Positions 32,465 through 45,689 of a stretch of DNA of 64,000 nt are shown in pieces; within the stretch, counting starts at the first letter, position 1; each line of letters begins with the position of its first letter. This DNA is from Actinostola sp. cb2023 (taxonomy: Eukaryota; Cnidaria; Anthozoa; Actiniaria; Actinostolidae): assembly GCA_033675265.1 (NCBI GenBank), contig JAUJYZ010000617.1:186001-250000 (forward strand). Reading direction: 5' to 3'. Both the position numbers and the translations under genes were made by a program. The notes beneath the pieces are model-generated. The model was not told the DNA's origin, ran no database searches, and saw only the letters and a list, made by a program, of their open reading frames with translations.

Positions 32465-32990
32465 CTAGAGAAAAAACACAGGGAGCCCAAATATAGATGA
32501 TTGGGTTCCCTGTGGTACTGCGCGCGGTATCACCTAATTAAAGGCCCCTGTTACACGCGCACTTACACGTCAATTTTATTAATTTTTGTTGCAATCAGCT
32601 TCGAAAAAAAACTGGTCGGTACTTCATAACGGTTTTCTCAGGCTATCGATGACTTGTTTTCGTGCGTAGCCACGCAAGTTGCACAAACCATGTCATACGT
32701 AAATGTTTTCGTGCAACTTGTAGAAATTTGTTGCAGAAAGTAGAAACCAAATCAACTTCTCGTGCAAAAGAAGTTGTTACACGATCGATAAAAACGCGCG
32801 TACAACTTGCAACATTTATTTTGCGAGTCAAGTTGCACGAAAACAGTGCGCGTGTAACAGGGCCTTATTACCACAGGGGGGAAATATGCCGCGCGATCTA
32901 GCACAGGAAACCCATCAAAAAGACACGCGCAATATCCAAATCTGTTATTAATGACAATATCGTTGGGCTTCTTGTGGCAAAATGTGAAGC
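32465..32990. mobile_element. Fragment of the inner TIR family split by another TIR element
   Basis: 32470-32530 and 32870-32990 carry the cacaggaagccc/gggcttcctgtg motifs and the catcaaaaagacac phrase of the 8565-10585 family. Between them, about 32545-32866 has its own inverted ends (ggcccctgttacacgcgcac and gtgcgcgtgtaacagggcc), with ttgcaac and gttgcacg repeats inside. A PIF/Harbinger-like TSD is not clean. Confidence 0.6.
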
Positions 32991-33109
32991 ATTCACTCAG
33001 TGCGATGTGCGATGCCCTCCATAATTGTAGTTAGTACAACGAGCAAGCGTGTACTCAACAGTTGTCATCTATATCACTTTCAGCTTGGGGTAGTGTGTCC
33101 GGTGTTCTC

Positions 33110-33320
33110 AGTGTAAGTGGTGAACTGCCGAAGGATCAAGGGGCCTACAGCGTGAGGGCCTGGGTTCCCAGTGCAAGAGGTGAATGATCAAGGGGCCTAC
33201 AGCGTGAGGGCCTGGGTTCCCAGTGCAAGAGGTGAATGATCAAGGGGCCTACAGCGTGAGGGCCTTGTTTCTCAGTGCAAGAGGTGAATGATCAAGGGGC
33301 CGGGCCTACAGCGTGATGGC
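33110..33320 (-). repeat. Short tandem repeat in the 3' flank of gene C
   Basis: Three to four copies of a roughly 57-bp unit (aggtgaatgatcaaggggcc; tacagcgtgagggcc). The same 3' flank exists once at 15150-15290 beyond gene A, so A and C share 3' sequence outside the coding region. Confidence 0.8.
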
Positions 33321-33405
33321 CTGGATTCTATTTCGTATAGAACAACAAAATCTTAAAACCGTTCGGTTCGTGAATTACATCAAATGTGTCCTGATGAGAG
33401 GTCGT

Positions 33406-36400
33406 TCATTGGATCATGATATAACCAAAAGCAATAGTTGATTTCTCGCCATTACTGCAGGTTATCCGACAACGATTTCCAGACGAAAACACCCGAATCA
33501 TTCCAAAGCCAATGCTACTATCAGGAGTAATGCAATCATTTTCCTGGTTTGATTTAATACCAATCCGTGCCCAACCGTTATTGAATCCCTCCACATTGCA
33601 GTTAGCCTGCAGCGATGCTCCAGCAATCAGAGATAGCCACGTGGCTTTGCCAATGGAGAACGCTCGAAATCTCCCGTCAGCAATGACGTCATAGAGAGAG
33701 GAAGCACTATAAGATATGGCAGCCCATCTCAGGTCATTACCAACTTTTAAACCAACACACAGTTTCTGAAAAGGCATCGCCCAGTAACTTGGCATCTTGG
33801 TTTGGTAGTTATCAAAACCTGTTTGACCGGCTGTCAAATTGTACGATTCCTTATTTGACCACAAAGATGATGAGTAGCCAAACTGTGCCTGGAAATATGA
33901 AATTTAACCAGGAAATCATATTAACGACATTCATTACAAACACACTGTTTAACATCAATCAATGTTACCGTTTTTGAGCCGTCAATTTTCATGGCCAGCG
34001 TCCACCCTCCACTTCCGCAATGATTGCTGGACAGATGACAATAGATGTCTGTTTGTTTGTTGTCGATGAGCAAAGTGTAGGCCATGTCTTTACGATAACT
34101 AGAACAAAAGGGATTTGCCAGTTACTAGAAAATCCAGCCTGACTCCCCCCGCCCTCTCCTCCAAACCCTACCCCCACCCCACCCCACCCCACCCCTTCAA
34201 ACCCCAAAACACTCCATCCCTCCAAACCCTACCCCCACCCCTCCCCCACATGCACGCTTCATCGCGATATATCTCGATCCCAGACTCCTACATTGTAATA
34301 CTAAGCAGGCGCCGTTTTAAAAACGTCTCAGAAAACATGATGAAGTCGCGCGAAGGTCCTGGGAATGAGAATGTCTCTCACCAAATAAGCGTATTACTCG
34401 GGCTTCCTTCGGAATGCCTGAGTCTTAAAATGCTGCTGTTTTTATTCGTGTGCCGCAAACGGATCATAACTAGAACTACTTAATTTGCAAGAAAATGTTG
34501 TACCTTGTTTTGCTCAAAATGTCTTTACAAGACAAAACATCTAAAAAATCAAATCAAAGGCGTACAGATTAACACAACAGGAAAAATATATACAATTAAT
34601 GAATGAAGAAATAAATGTTGGAGGGAATGAATGAGTGAATGAGTGAATGGATGAATGGATGGATGAATAGATGAATGGATGAATGAACGAATGAATGAAT
34701 GAGTGAGTAAATGAATGGATGAATGGATGAATGGATGAATGGATGAATGGATGAATGGATGAATGGATGAATGGATGAATGGATGAATGGATGAATGGAT
34801 GAATGGATGAATGGATGAATGGATGAATGGATGAATGGATGAATGGATGAATGGATGAATGGATGAATGGATGAATGGATGAATGGATGAATGGATGAAT
34901 GGATGAATGGATGAATGGATGAATGGATGAATGGATGAATGGATGAATGGATGAATGAATGAATAAATGAACGAATGAACGAATGGATGAATGGATGAAT
35001 GGATGAATAGATGAATGGATGAACGAATGAACGAATGAACGAATGAACGAATGAACGAATGGATGAATGGATGAATGGATGAATGGATGAATGGATGAAT
35101 GGACGAATGAACGAATGAACGAATGAACGAATGAACGAATGAACGAATGAATGGATGAATGGATGAATGGATGAATGGATGAATGGATGAATGGATGAAT
35201 GGATGAATGAATGAATGGATGAATGGATGGATGAATGGATGAATGGATGAATGGATGGATGGATGGATGAATGGATGAATGGATGAATGGATGAATGGAT
35301 GAATGGACGAATGAACGAATGAACGAATGAGCGATTGAACGAATGAACGAATGAATGAACGAATGCATGAATGAGTAAATGAATGGATGAATGAACGAAT
35401 GGATGAATAGATGAATGGATGAATGGATGAATGCATGAATGCATGAATGGATGAATGGATGAATAAATGGATGAATGGATGAATGGATGAATGGATGAAT
35501 GGATGAATGGATGAATGGACGAATGAATGAATGAACGAATGCATGAATGAACGAATGAATGGATAAATGAACGAATGAATGGATGAATAAATGGATGGAT
35601 GGATGAATGAATGGATGAACGAATGAATGAATGAATGGATAAAAAACATACCTGTGGTCCACTGTTCACAATGCTCGCCTTTGTTAAACTGTTGACATTT
35701 ACAGACATAACTTCGTTCGTTGCACGCGGCTTCGCACGTTCCTCCATTCTTACACGTCGTTCCATTGACACACGACATTTTCTGTAAATTATTCTACAAA
35801 TAATTACAGTTATTAGTTATCATACGTTGGACCACAACAAAAACAACGACGACGACATCAACCACTGAACAACAACATGTGAGCAGCATGCAGTAACTGC
35901 TTGTTGTAGCTCTAGAGGTGCGTTCTGATAACATAAGTGGGAAGGTATCGTTTTACAAGTCTGACTATAAATTAACAAATGTATATTTAATATAATTATA
36001 TTTAATTGTAAACCCACATATGTAAATAATTGTAAAACTGTGGTACAAAATAAGCAAATGTATGTATGTGTTTGTATGTACTAAAATAGAATGGGATATG
36101 CCGGATATGATAGCTTTACATACTGTCATATAAACGAGTTTTCGACGGAAGACATCGATATTGCAATTAATGGTGTATTCATTAGCTGACAATTCCTTTA
36201 CCAAAGAGACAAATACACGCTTAATCTAGATGAGTCTGTCAGCTGGAAGAATTAAGCAGGAGATTCGCATCGAACATGTGTGATGTCAGGTTACCTAGCA
36301 ACCGCAATCCTCAAATCCCTTACCTTATAAAACAGAAATTAACTTTAGGTCAATGTGGAATGCGAAGACTAGTTGAGTGTTTTTATTTATTTATTTTTTA

Positions 36401-39008
36401 TTTTATTTTTATTTTTATTTATTTTTTATTTAAAGTTCTTTATTTGCATTTACAAAATTTACAAGAACAAATACAGATATAACATACAGATATAAATACA
36501 AATACAGATACAAAAGGATCATGGAATATATATATGTATCAAAAAAAATAATCAATCAATTAACAAAAAAAGAAAAAAGAAGAAAGAGAAACAAAAAAAG
36601 GACTGCTTTATGTAGGGTTCATACTATTTTCAGCAGTTATTTGGGGGAGGAGCTTATTCCACTTTCCATAGTGAAAAGATAATTTGTTTTTGTACGTGGC
36701 TATTTTTAGTTCAATTTTATAAATGGTTTTAAGTCTTTTTAAAAACACATTAAGATTTGGTGACCAGTCATTTAAGCTACATTTATATATATAATATTTT
36801 GCTAGAAGTAGAATATGATTAATTAAGATTTGATTTTCCATTTGTTCTGTGATGCCAAAAATAACATCTACTTCTTTTAGTTTTTTATAGTATAAGTCAT
36901 GATGAGCGAAATAATTCTGTAGTGACGTCCAAAAAGACCACCGTGCATCGAAATAACAAATGTTCTAATGTTTCTTCTTCAGAGGAGCAAAACGAGCAGA
37001 GAGGAGACTCCTTCTTTCCAATTTTATACAACAACGACTTTGTAAAAACTATTCGGTTCAATATTTTATATTGAAATTCCCGTATTTTTGTATCTAACGC
37101 GCATTTAAAAGGCATTTCATAAATCATTGTCCAATCTAGTACCTTAGTTTCAGCACCTGTATACATCGTTTCATACCTTTTTTTTTGCAGTGGGGGGTAT
37201 TATTTTCTTAGAGAGAAAGAGACTGTATAATTTCTTTGAAGTTAGTGTGCTGAGGAAGAAGAGTTCATTGTTACATTTTATTTTGACTGCTGGGCAGCAA
37301 TTGCTATCAACTGTATTTTTCTTAGGTGCAACTGGAATTTCAGTGTTTCTTAGTATTTGTTTCCATGTTGTTGGCATTGCATCGATAATACTTCTCAGCT
37401 GAAAAGACTCTATCAAGGTAAGGTTTGGTCTGAAGATTGATAATCTATTTTCTTCGTACAAGTCACTTATTTTGATTATTCCCTTAGAATAGATGCTTTT
37501 ATTTAGGACAGATTTTTTATCAATACATATATATTTATTGTTCCATATTATCTGATTTGCAATTTCTTCAGAGGTGACAGGATTATCGTTGTGTAGATTT
37601 GAGAAGGATTGCAAACACTCTTTGTAGAAAGTTGTCATATTCAGAGACAATTTAGATAGCTCAAAATTACAGTTAAAAAGAAGATCTCCACCTAGATTTT
37701 TCAGGTAATATTTCAAAAAGAGTTTCCAAGAAGACGCAGAATTTTCGAGGTACCTCTTAAGACAAATTATCCTTTGTGTTTGAATTAACGACTCAATATC
37801 GGGCATTCTCAGACCTCCATCTCCAATATCATTTATTAAAGCAGCACGTTTAACTTTGTCTTTTCCATTCCAAACAAAGTTAAACAATAGCTTGTTTAGT
37901 TCACTAAGAAAATCTTTACTCACAGGTAAAAGAGCTAGAAGATACAGAATCTTTGGTATAGCAAATGATTTGATGATTTGTATTTTTCCTAATAAGGTCA
38001 GACCTCTCCATTTCCAAAGGTTAAGTGAAGTTTTCAGTGATTTAATTATAGAGTCAAAATTAAGTTTTTTTTGAGATAATTGGTCGTAGGTAAAGAAAAG
38101 GCCGAGAGAATTTTGACCTCAGATTTTATTTGATCCATATTTATGTCTTTCGCTGTAATCCCATTTTCTTGACCTAGGCATAAGACTTCTGTCTTATCCT
38201 TACTGGATGTTTTTAAGGTGGCCAATAAAAGGTAAAAGGATGGTATGTCGCGAAGAAAAACAGTCAAGTCGTCAGCGAAAATAACTAGTTTGATTTCATA
38301 ATTGTTAATCTTAATTCCTTTTATCTTATTTTCATATCTTATAAAATTTGCTAGAGTTTCAAGAACCAAAATAAAAAGATATGGCGATAATGGATCGCCC
38401 TGGCGAACTCCTCGAGATAACTGAAAAAAATGGGATGCGAAACCATTATTTGTGATACAACTGGATATATTTTTATAGAAGGTTTCAACCCACATTATTA
38501 ACGATTTTCCAAAATTGAAACTGTCCAACGTTTTCCTAAGAAAAGCCCAACTTATCGAGTCAAAAGCTTTCTCGAAATCTATTGCTGTTAATAAAGCGTC
38601 GATATTGCTAGATTTAGTAAAAGTCATTATGTCATCTATTGTACGTACAGCATCAAAGATTGTTCTACCTTTAACATAAGCATTTTGGTCATAATGTATA
38701 CTAGTTGAGCAGTGTCACGAAATCAGTAATTTCAAAATCCAATAAATTGGATGAGCACAAATTTCCGATGAAAATCAGTCAGTATAAAGTTGTTGACTGA
38801 GCCGTGATTACTGGCCAATCGAGGTTTTAAATAACGTCCGGCAGATAAGGATATCATATTATTTAATGAAAAATTGCATGGTTTTAATTAAATACAAAAC
38901 TAATCGCATCAAATAGTATCAATCAAGTATCGTGTGGGACAATCTAATTAAAGACGGCCTTACAAAGGTAGAAGATATTACCTTTTTATCAATAATAATA
39001 ATAATAAT

Positions 39009-39046
<38 letters not shown>

Positions 39047-39072
39047 GTAATAATTAATAATAATAATAATAT

Positions 39073-39104
<32 letters not shown>

Positions 39105-39162
39105 ATTAATAATAATAATAATAGTATTAATTAATAATAATAGTAATAATAATAATAATAGT

Positions 39163-39205
<43 letters not shown>

Positions 39206-42200
39206 GACAATGACAATAATATAATAATAGTAATGATGATGATGATACTAATAATAACAATAATAATACTAATAATACTGATAATACTAATAATAATACT
39301 AATAATAATAACAATAATAATAATAATTCATTAACTTACTATTCTAAGCGCAAAATAACAGACTGAATACGCCGAATGCTCGAGAGAAACTGCTTAAGCC
39401 TGATGTCAGTCAACGAAGGCTTTTTACGCAGTGAAAAAAACATCAAGAAGACAAGGTCGCCTTCGAACTGAAAACCAAATTAAAGGCACAAGAAAAACAA
39501 AAATGAAGATAATTCTGCAGCGAGTGAGCAAAGAAGAGACATTCTCCCTCGACGCACGCAATTAAACACTCAGCTTAGTCCTTTGGCTGTATACATTAAA
39601 GCCGCATCTACACGAGCAAGTCTTCCTTGACAAGGAAAAATTGGCGATGTTTTTGTCATCTACACGAACAAGTTTTCTTGACAAGGACAAATTGGCGATG
39701 TTTTTGTCGTTTACACGAGCAAGTCTTCCTTGTCAAGGAAAACTTGTCAAGGAAAATTTGCTCGTGTAGATTCGGCTTAACACAGAGACATAGACCGATG
39801 AGGAGACGTCGTCTATCTCGCAACAAAGCTCCTACAACTATTTATATACCGGTATCAACATGTTCTAAAATCTCAGCGTAAAGTTATTTTGCTTTTCAAC
39901 GAGGAAGACTCGATATTTTAACTGTCAAATTAAACTGAGCTGTTTTATATTCAGAAAACGTTAAACAAAACTCTATCGACGTGATTAAGTCAAGGTGGCC
40001 GAATATTTGTATAAACTATTTATTTAGATACAAACTGTCACTTTCCCGTCAAGTTTTGCTTCGGCCACTTGAAAAAATGAACGCTTTTAAAATATTGTTT
40101 TGTAGATTAGAGGTTGTGCATCTTGAGCGACCTGTTTTGGGGATTTTGTCAATCGTATTCCAGCCCTTTCGTTGTCCATTTAATTTTTTAATAATTTTCT
40201 TGTAATTGTTCTTTCTTTTCAGATTTTTAAAATCTATACGCCGAATTCATAATGGCGGATTTTTAGTTTGGCGATACGATACGTGTCTGGTACAAATGAT
40301 CACTGTCATCTCAAACAGTACCTAGAAATAAACATTTTTGGAAAATTTATTTGCTGTAGACAAAATATCATCGGAGTTATGACAGATCATGAATAGAGAG
40401 TTTTGTATGTATTTTTCAAGTGAATCATCACCAGCCTCGTTTTGGTGCAAATTCACAATTTCAAATACTCATATCTTCTGAAGGATTTATTATTTGGTTT
40501 CAAAACACACACATGGTATTTAGATGATCACATTCTATCATATCAAATATTTACTTTTCCCAAAATAATATTTTATGGCTTTGATGCAAATTAGAAGCAG
40601 CCATTATATATTCGGTCTATAAAAGAGGAATTTACATGCAAACTGTCAAGGATTTGTTGGTACCTGAATGGGATAGAAATAGCTGTAACCTGGCTTTGGT
40701 TGTTGACACGAAGGACTGGACTCGATCGAACTTTCACTCAGCTCGCAAAGATGCTTGGGATTTCCTGTTGTTTGGAAGTTGAATGATTGACAAGTTGGAT
40801 GTGAAAGACACCCATGCAGGCATCCAAAGCTATCGCTCACACGTAATGTGTCGATAATGTGTTTATCTGCTACACCTGAAGGTAGAAAATAAGAAGAAAT
40901 GTTTATTAGAGTGCAAGCATGGGTTGCCTGTGGTCTGCAAGTAACGCCTGGCGTTAATGGTGGATGTGCGTGAAACGGAGCAAAAAACGGAATACTGATG
41001 ATAATGATGATGTTGTTGTTGATGTTGATGATGGTGATGATGATGATGATTGTTGATGGTGATGATGATGATATTGTGGATAGTAGTGGTGTTGATTTGG
41101 TGGCCAATAATAATAATAATGATCATGAGTGATTATTCGATGAAGGCGATAATGATGAAAATCACAATCACGTGATAGTATTGGCTGACCAGGTGATAAT
41201 GATATGGTTTAACATTGAACTAAGCCTGTCGACTACAAGAATATTCTCAATATATATGAGACTGATCGAGTAACAGGTGACGATTATGCCGATTTGCACC
41301 AGCAACGACATCCAACTTAATCAATTATTTAAAATACTTTTTTTTAAAGCTAAATTAAAAGTGCTAAATTTCAAGTTAGAGGCAACATTAACTCTTCATT
41401 TCCGATGACTCGGAAGGGTCTTGAAGTCATAGAAAATGGATTCAATTAGTTGATCGCATCATTCAGTTATATAGGTTATCAAAGACATAAAAGCGGATAT
41501 AAGTTCAGTTAAATTGAGTCAGGCAATGAAGCAGAAATGAGTCGAAAGTTGTCCTGACGTTATCAGTCGATAATCGTGTAACTGAGCAAAGTTGGATAAA
41601 GAAACTCAGTTTGATTTTCGTGAGCAAACAGTGAGACCGCAGTACATTGTCTGTCTTCATTCAATTGACAAATGGAGAAGTCGTATTAAATACAGAAACT
41701 GAGTTAGTAAAAACTGAGTACATTTTCTAAGTTCACATTTTAAAAAGGGAAAGCAAGTTTGAAATGTAGTCAAATTGAAGTATGATTTTGTTCTCGTTCG
41801 CCAGAGTTTGCGACGCAGCAGTTTGTTCATTTATGTGTTCAGTATATCAGGCAAAACACCTTTGCATATTTATCAAGCCAGCATCGTTGAAATTAATGCT
41901 GAATACCTAAATGACTTTGTACTTCAGTAGTATACTTTGCAAAGAATCTCGAAGTGTCGTCAAAGTAATAAAACATTATCTTTGATGATTTCAGATTTCA
42001 GATTTCAGATTATTATTATTATTATTATTATTATTTATTTGGAATTAAGTTGGTATAATTACAAATATGATATTCCATTGCCGGACCTGCAAATAGTAGT
42101 AACTAATATAACAATAAAAAGAGAAGAGGGAGTATGAATAAGTCGATAGATTTCACACAAATATCTTATATCTTATATTTAACACAATTAAAGTAAAATT

Positions 42201-42505
42201 TCATAATTCTAAATTGTAGTGTTTGAAAAGATGGAATAAACATTGGAAAGTACAATAGCTTGGTTTGTTAATATAGATAAATAGAAGATTATAGGTAAGG
42301 TGACATTTTGTGAGTCACTGCTGGGTTGTTCTTGGTTTTGCTGTTTGTAAAATGATATCCAACCAGCATGAAACTAACCTTGGATGTTGGCAAACGTGCC
42401 TGATTTAAATCTTTCCCCTCGATGTGGATTCGACAAAACTTCTTGACTTTGACTTGCAACGATGCGACAAAGAATGAACAACGCAACGCAAACTGCCGTC
42501 TTCAT
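33406..42505 (-). CDS. Gene C: secreted PAN + EGF + SOMP5-like domain protein
   Basis: Six exons join in frame: 42379-42505, 40664-40875, 35652-35781, 34504-34540, 33969-34098 and 33406-33888, for 372 residues. Exon 1 is a signal peptide (MKTAVCVALFILCRIVAS) and a short linker. Exon 2 is a PAN/apple domain (CLHGCLSHPTCQSFNF; HLCELSESS). Exon 3 is one EGF-like domain (CVNGTTCKNGGTC...CKCQQFNKGEHC). Exons 4-6 give SCKDILSKT, then [15 protein letters not shown], then the 160-residue C-terminal domain ([38 protein letters not shown]). This C-terminal architecture is what I recall as 'uncharacterized skeletal organic matrix protein 5-like' in anthozoans. Introns carry a LINE, an 8-bp array and microsatellites. 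Acceptor and donor sites match those of gene D. Confidence 0.88.
34620..35640. repeat. 8-bp (atggatga)n array in intron 3 of gene C
   Basis: About 125 copies of atggatga and variants (atgaacga, atgaatga), grouped in blocks. On the minus strand all frames stay open and give His/Ile/Ser/Pro-rich ORFs of 370-410 codons, which I treat as artefacts. The array ends 11 bp from the EGF exon donor. Confidence 0.95.
36378..38699 (-). mobile_element. 5'-truncated LINE (L1/Tx1-like) in intron 2 of gene C
   Basis: It is flanked by a 10-bp target duplication actagttgag (36368-36377 and 38700-38709). On the minus strand it starts inside the RT domain, with fingers/palm motifs (DFEKAFDS; LSRGVRQGDPLSPYLF; FADDLTVF). 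It continues through a C-terminal region (FNFVWNGKDKVKRAAL) and a Cys/His knuckle (CSFCSSEEETLEHLLFRC). It ends in an A-rich (aaataa)n tail at 36378-36434. Frame changes near 38105, 37180 and 36950 show it is dead. The endonuclease and ORF1 are absent. Confidence 0.92.
38985..39340. repeat. (aat)n compound microsatellite
   Basis: About 350 bp of aat/taa repeats with periodic attaat and agt interruptions. The adjoining 38710-38984 and 39341-39596 show nothing recognisable. Confidence 0.95.
39600..39777. mobile_element. PIF/Harbinger-like MITE, TAA target site
   Basis: Ends are agccgcatctacacgagcaa and the inverted ttgctcgtgtagattcggct. TAA lies on both sides (39597-39599 and 39778-39780). Inside are repeats of cttgacaaggaaaa and ggcgatgtttttgtc. 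178 bp, no ORF. Confidence 0.8.
39781..40663. other. Intron 2 of gene C, no recognised feature
   Basis: AT-rich sequence between the MITE and the PAN exon. Two short open frames (39981-40205, 39627-39881) have no recognisable domain. Nothing else seen. Confidence 0.4.
40990..41125. repeat. (gat/gtt)n microsatellite in intron 1 of gene C
   Basis: Mixed gatgat and gttgtt triplets followed by (aat)n. The partner intron of gene D lacks it. Confidence 0.85.
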
Positions 42506-42575
42506 TTCAGTTCTTCTGCTCGCTCAGTTTGCTCTGATGATAAAAACTGACTGATGGTCTTAATTATTTGAAGCC
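42506..42575 (-). promoter_or_regulatory. Proximal 5' flank of gene C, conserved with gene D
   Basis: Read on the minus strand, the last 70 bp before the ATG match 49340-49406 closely (cttcaaat..aagaccatcag, tcagtttttat, cagaagaactgaa). A TATA box is not clear. Conservation may reflect recent duplication rather than constraint. Confidence 0.4.
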
Positions 42576-44885
42576 GGCTAAGTTTGGCGTGAAAAACTCC
42601 AACCAGTACACTCAAGTAGGATACATCACAATGTTTATTTTCTCGGAAAAGAACATTTATGCAAAATCTCAAAATGATGAGATATATTCTTTCGTGTTAG
42701 TATACACTGAAGACTTCCAAATTATATTAAAGTTAGCATGGCAGGTGCGTTGGGCCGTGGAACATTAACACTGAAGAGTGGGATGGGATTGTCGGGACAA
42801 TCGTATGAACTTGTACGGCATAAGTCGCAGCCAATGGGTGCCAAGAGAACTGATTACATTGTAATAAATTATGAATTTGGATCAGTGATTTCATGTTTAA
42901 TCTAACTTCAATACAGATATGTTCAGCTACGCTGATATTCATGTGTTTAATTTAGTTGCTTGTTTCCAATTTTAATTAATCTAAGCTTCATTCAAACTCC
43001 ACTTTTTAAAATATATCGGGTTGTTTTCTTATGAGAGCGTAATATAATATCAACCCCACGGGGAGTCACGGTTGTCATGGTGAAGGGCTTTCTCATACAA
43101 CAGAAAAACACAAATAAATAAAATAAAATAAAATGTATTTATATAGCGCAAATTCAACATGACGTTTTCAAATGTGCTGAAATGAAACTGAAATGAAATA
43201 AATATTAGAACATAAAGTGTTTTAAGAAACCCAACTGGCAAGGAGGCGAAATTAAATGCAATTTTAAAACTTTCTCTCTATAATTATAAAAAGGCGACAT
43301 TCATGATCATATCAGGATCGTATCTCTGTATTCTAAACCAACTGTTATTTATATACGCAGACAGTTTACATCATCAGTCCTTCACTTCAGCAGTTTGTTG
43401 TGTTACTATTTTTCAAGGATTCGTTGCTGAGTTCAGTCAAATGATCTCAGTGTTGTTTTGTCAAAGTCTTGTTATTATTAGCAGTGTTATTTATAGCTAC
43501 GGCTTCCAGCATAGCAATATATAGGAGGAAATGAGGGTTTATCATGTAATTTCAAAACTCATAGGACAAAGAAATGATTATCATAGCTGGAAAGAGCCTC
43601 CTTTAGTTTGCAGGCGTTCTTAGGTGAGGCCCTAAAATCCCCTCTCCGGAAAGAGCTCGTTGAAATTAGTCAAAAATGTGAACGGTTTGGAAAAGTTTGC
43701 TTCACAAATTGCGAAGATATGAATTTTCAAAAATCGAAATTTTGAATGAAAACCTTTGTTGGAGGCAAGAGTTGCCTACCAGCGTAAATTTCCAAAGGTT
43801 TTCATATAAATTTGTGAAGCGATTTTTTCATTGATTCGTTTCTGTTTTGAAGTTATAAGGATTTGTTGTTTTGTCAAAGTCTTGCTATCATGATTATAGC
43901 AATATCACTGGACAATACATTAGAAGGAAATTACACAGCCTATTTTAAAAACATGTTTTTTGTGTACACACACTAGATTTTCATATCAGTTTTGATTTCA
44001 ATTTTCAGTGGAGCCAAAGTCATGCAGTATGTCTATTTTTAACGCTTAAAACAGAAGCGAACAGAGGCCTCTGTGATGCTACAATATTCAAACAATATTG
44101 TCGAAGAGCTTCAATAAAAAGAAACTCACAGATCGGCTTTTTTACAATGCTACAGTATTCAAACGATCTCAGTTCTATGCGTTAATTTTTTGGAAAAGCT
44201 CAGATATATCTTTGTGCATGTTGGCTACAATTTTCTAAAGCATCATTTTGGGAGAGTATACGTATACTATTCGGAGGTCGAATCACATGCTGATCAGTCA
44301 AATACAGTCCGTTGGTAGCGTCTTTTTTTTAAAACTATTCTTCAGTGCTGTATATAAATTAGAAGGATTGTTTAATTTTCTATTTTTTTTTTACATTTCG
44401 TTTCAGTCAATGAAATAAAGCCCATTACACAATTACAAATGAGATTATGCGACATCATGTTAACACTAAACACTTAGGCCTAGTGATGTAAGTCAGTCAG
44501 TGTTTGAAACACATGCATGGTGTATACACAAGCAAATTACGACCGACAAGAAAATTGAACTAGCAGGACCACCCTCAGTGTAGTGCTCTATAGAGGGCCA
44601 CCTGAAAATGATCTTATAAATAGGTAATGGGAATGTCACCCTCTTCCTAAATAAAGTTATGATTATTAAATTACCAACCAATACCGAATTCCTTTGTTAG
44701 CAACTCTAAAATTGCAATTTTCGTCCACAAAACAAACAGTTATTTCACTATAGCCGGACTCAGTCGCCTTTACGAAGGGAAGATGGCCGGAAGAAATAAT
44801 TTTCGACTTGGCAGCAGCCAATCACCGTGCGAGACTAAAAATAGAAACACAGGCTAAAAATAGCCTCAGCGCGGCACATCTATTC
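42576..44885. other. Spacer between genes C and D, part 1
   Basis: No gene seen. About 42820-42900 still matches the D arm (near 49050-49120). 43680-43850 holds a small fold-back element (cttcacaaatt and atgaaaacctttg arms around ttggaggcaagagttgccta) that resembles the centre of the element at 556-937. The rest is AT-rich and featureless to me. Confidence 0.5.
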
Positions 44886-45284
44886 TGTTTTAGTAGAAAC
44901 CAACTAGCATACTATCACGAATCCTGCAATCTGATTGGCTAACATACTCACTATCTATTGTTAGTAGAAACCAACTAGCATACTATCACGAATCCTGCAA
45001 TCTGATTGGCTAACATACTCACTATCTATTGTTAGTAGAAACCAACTAGCATACTATCACGAATCCTGCAATCTGATTGGCTAACATATTCACTATCTAT
45101 TGTTAGTAGAAACCAACTAGGCATACTATCACGAATCCTGCAATCTGATTGGCTAACGTACTCACTATCTATTGAGTGATAGATAGTGAGTAGCGAAAAA
45201 GCCGGCGTTTTGAACAAAAACAAAGCGAAAGTCAATAGATATTGGTATAAATTCGAAGGTAGTATGCTGGTTTCTACTAAAACA
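44886..45284. mobile_element. TIR element with four internal 71-bp repeats
   Basis: Ends are ttttagtagaaaccaactag and the inverted ggtttctactaaaa. Between them, 44890-45174 is four copies of a 71-bp unit (ccaactagcatactatcacg; atcctgcaatctgattggct). The left end is itself part of the repeated unit. Confidence 0.7.
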
Positions 45285-45400
45285 ATATTAGACTACTCGT
45301 TCTCGAGTTCTATGAGTTCAAATAGTCAACTCGACGCTACGCGCCTCGTTGACTATTGACTCATAGAAAACTCGAACTCATAGTCTAATTGTTAAATATA
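45285..45400. mobile_element. Short palindrome abutting the previous element
   Basis: The arms (ttagactactcgttctcgag, caaatagtcaactcga) are inverted around cgctacgcgcc and end in gtctaatt. No ORF. Confidence 0.65.
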
Positions 45401-45689
45401 ATGGTCTCTTGATCTTACTTATATTCCCGTTGACAGTGCGGTAATCTGTGGTCTTGTGAGACTTCCCTGGAGTTCCCTCAAATAGCTTTATTTCCACCGA
45501 TTTGTAAAGAAATGTGGCTCTGCAGAAGCTAAGACCGCCTGCGGTTAATTCAACGAATAACCGAATTAATCAAAGTTAACGAAAGATTCCTGATTTTACA
45601 GTAAAACAGCGGTGCAGCAGGTATTAGAGCAAAGGTGTCAGTCAGAGGTGTCTCAGTCTTTTAGCGAGGTGTCCGTTTTAGAGAAAGTG

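Noticed and set aside
34541..35778. His/Ile/Phe/Ser-rich frames of 370-410 codons
   Set aside because: Products of the 8-bp array inside intron 3 of gene C. All three frames are open, as expected for a stop-free 8-bp unit.
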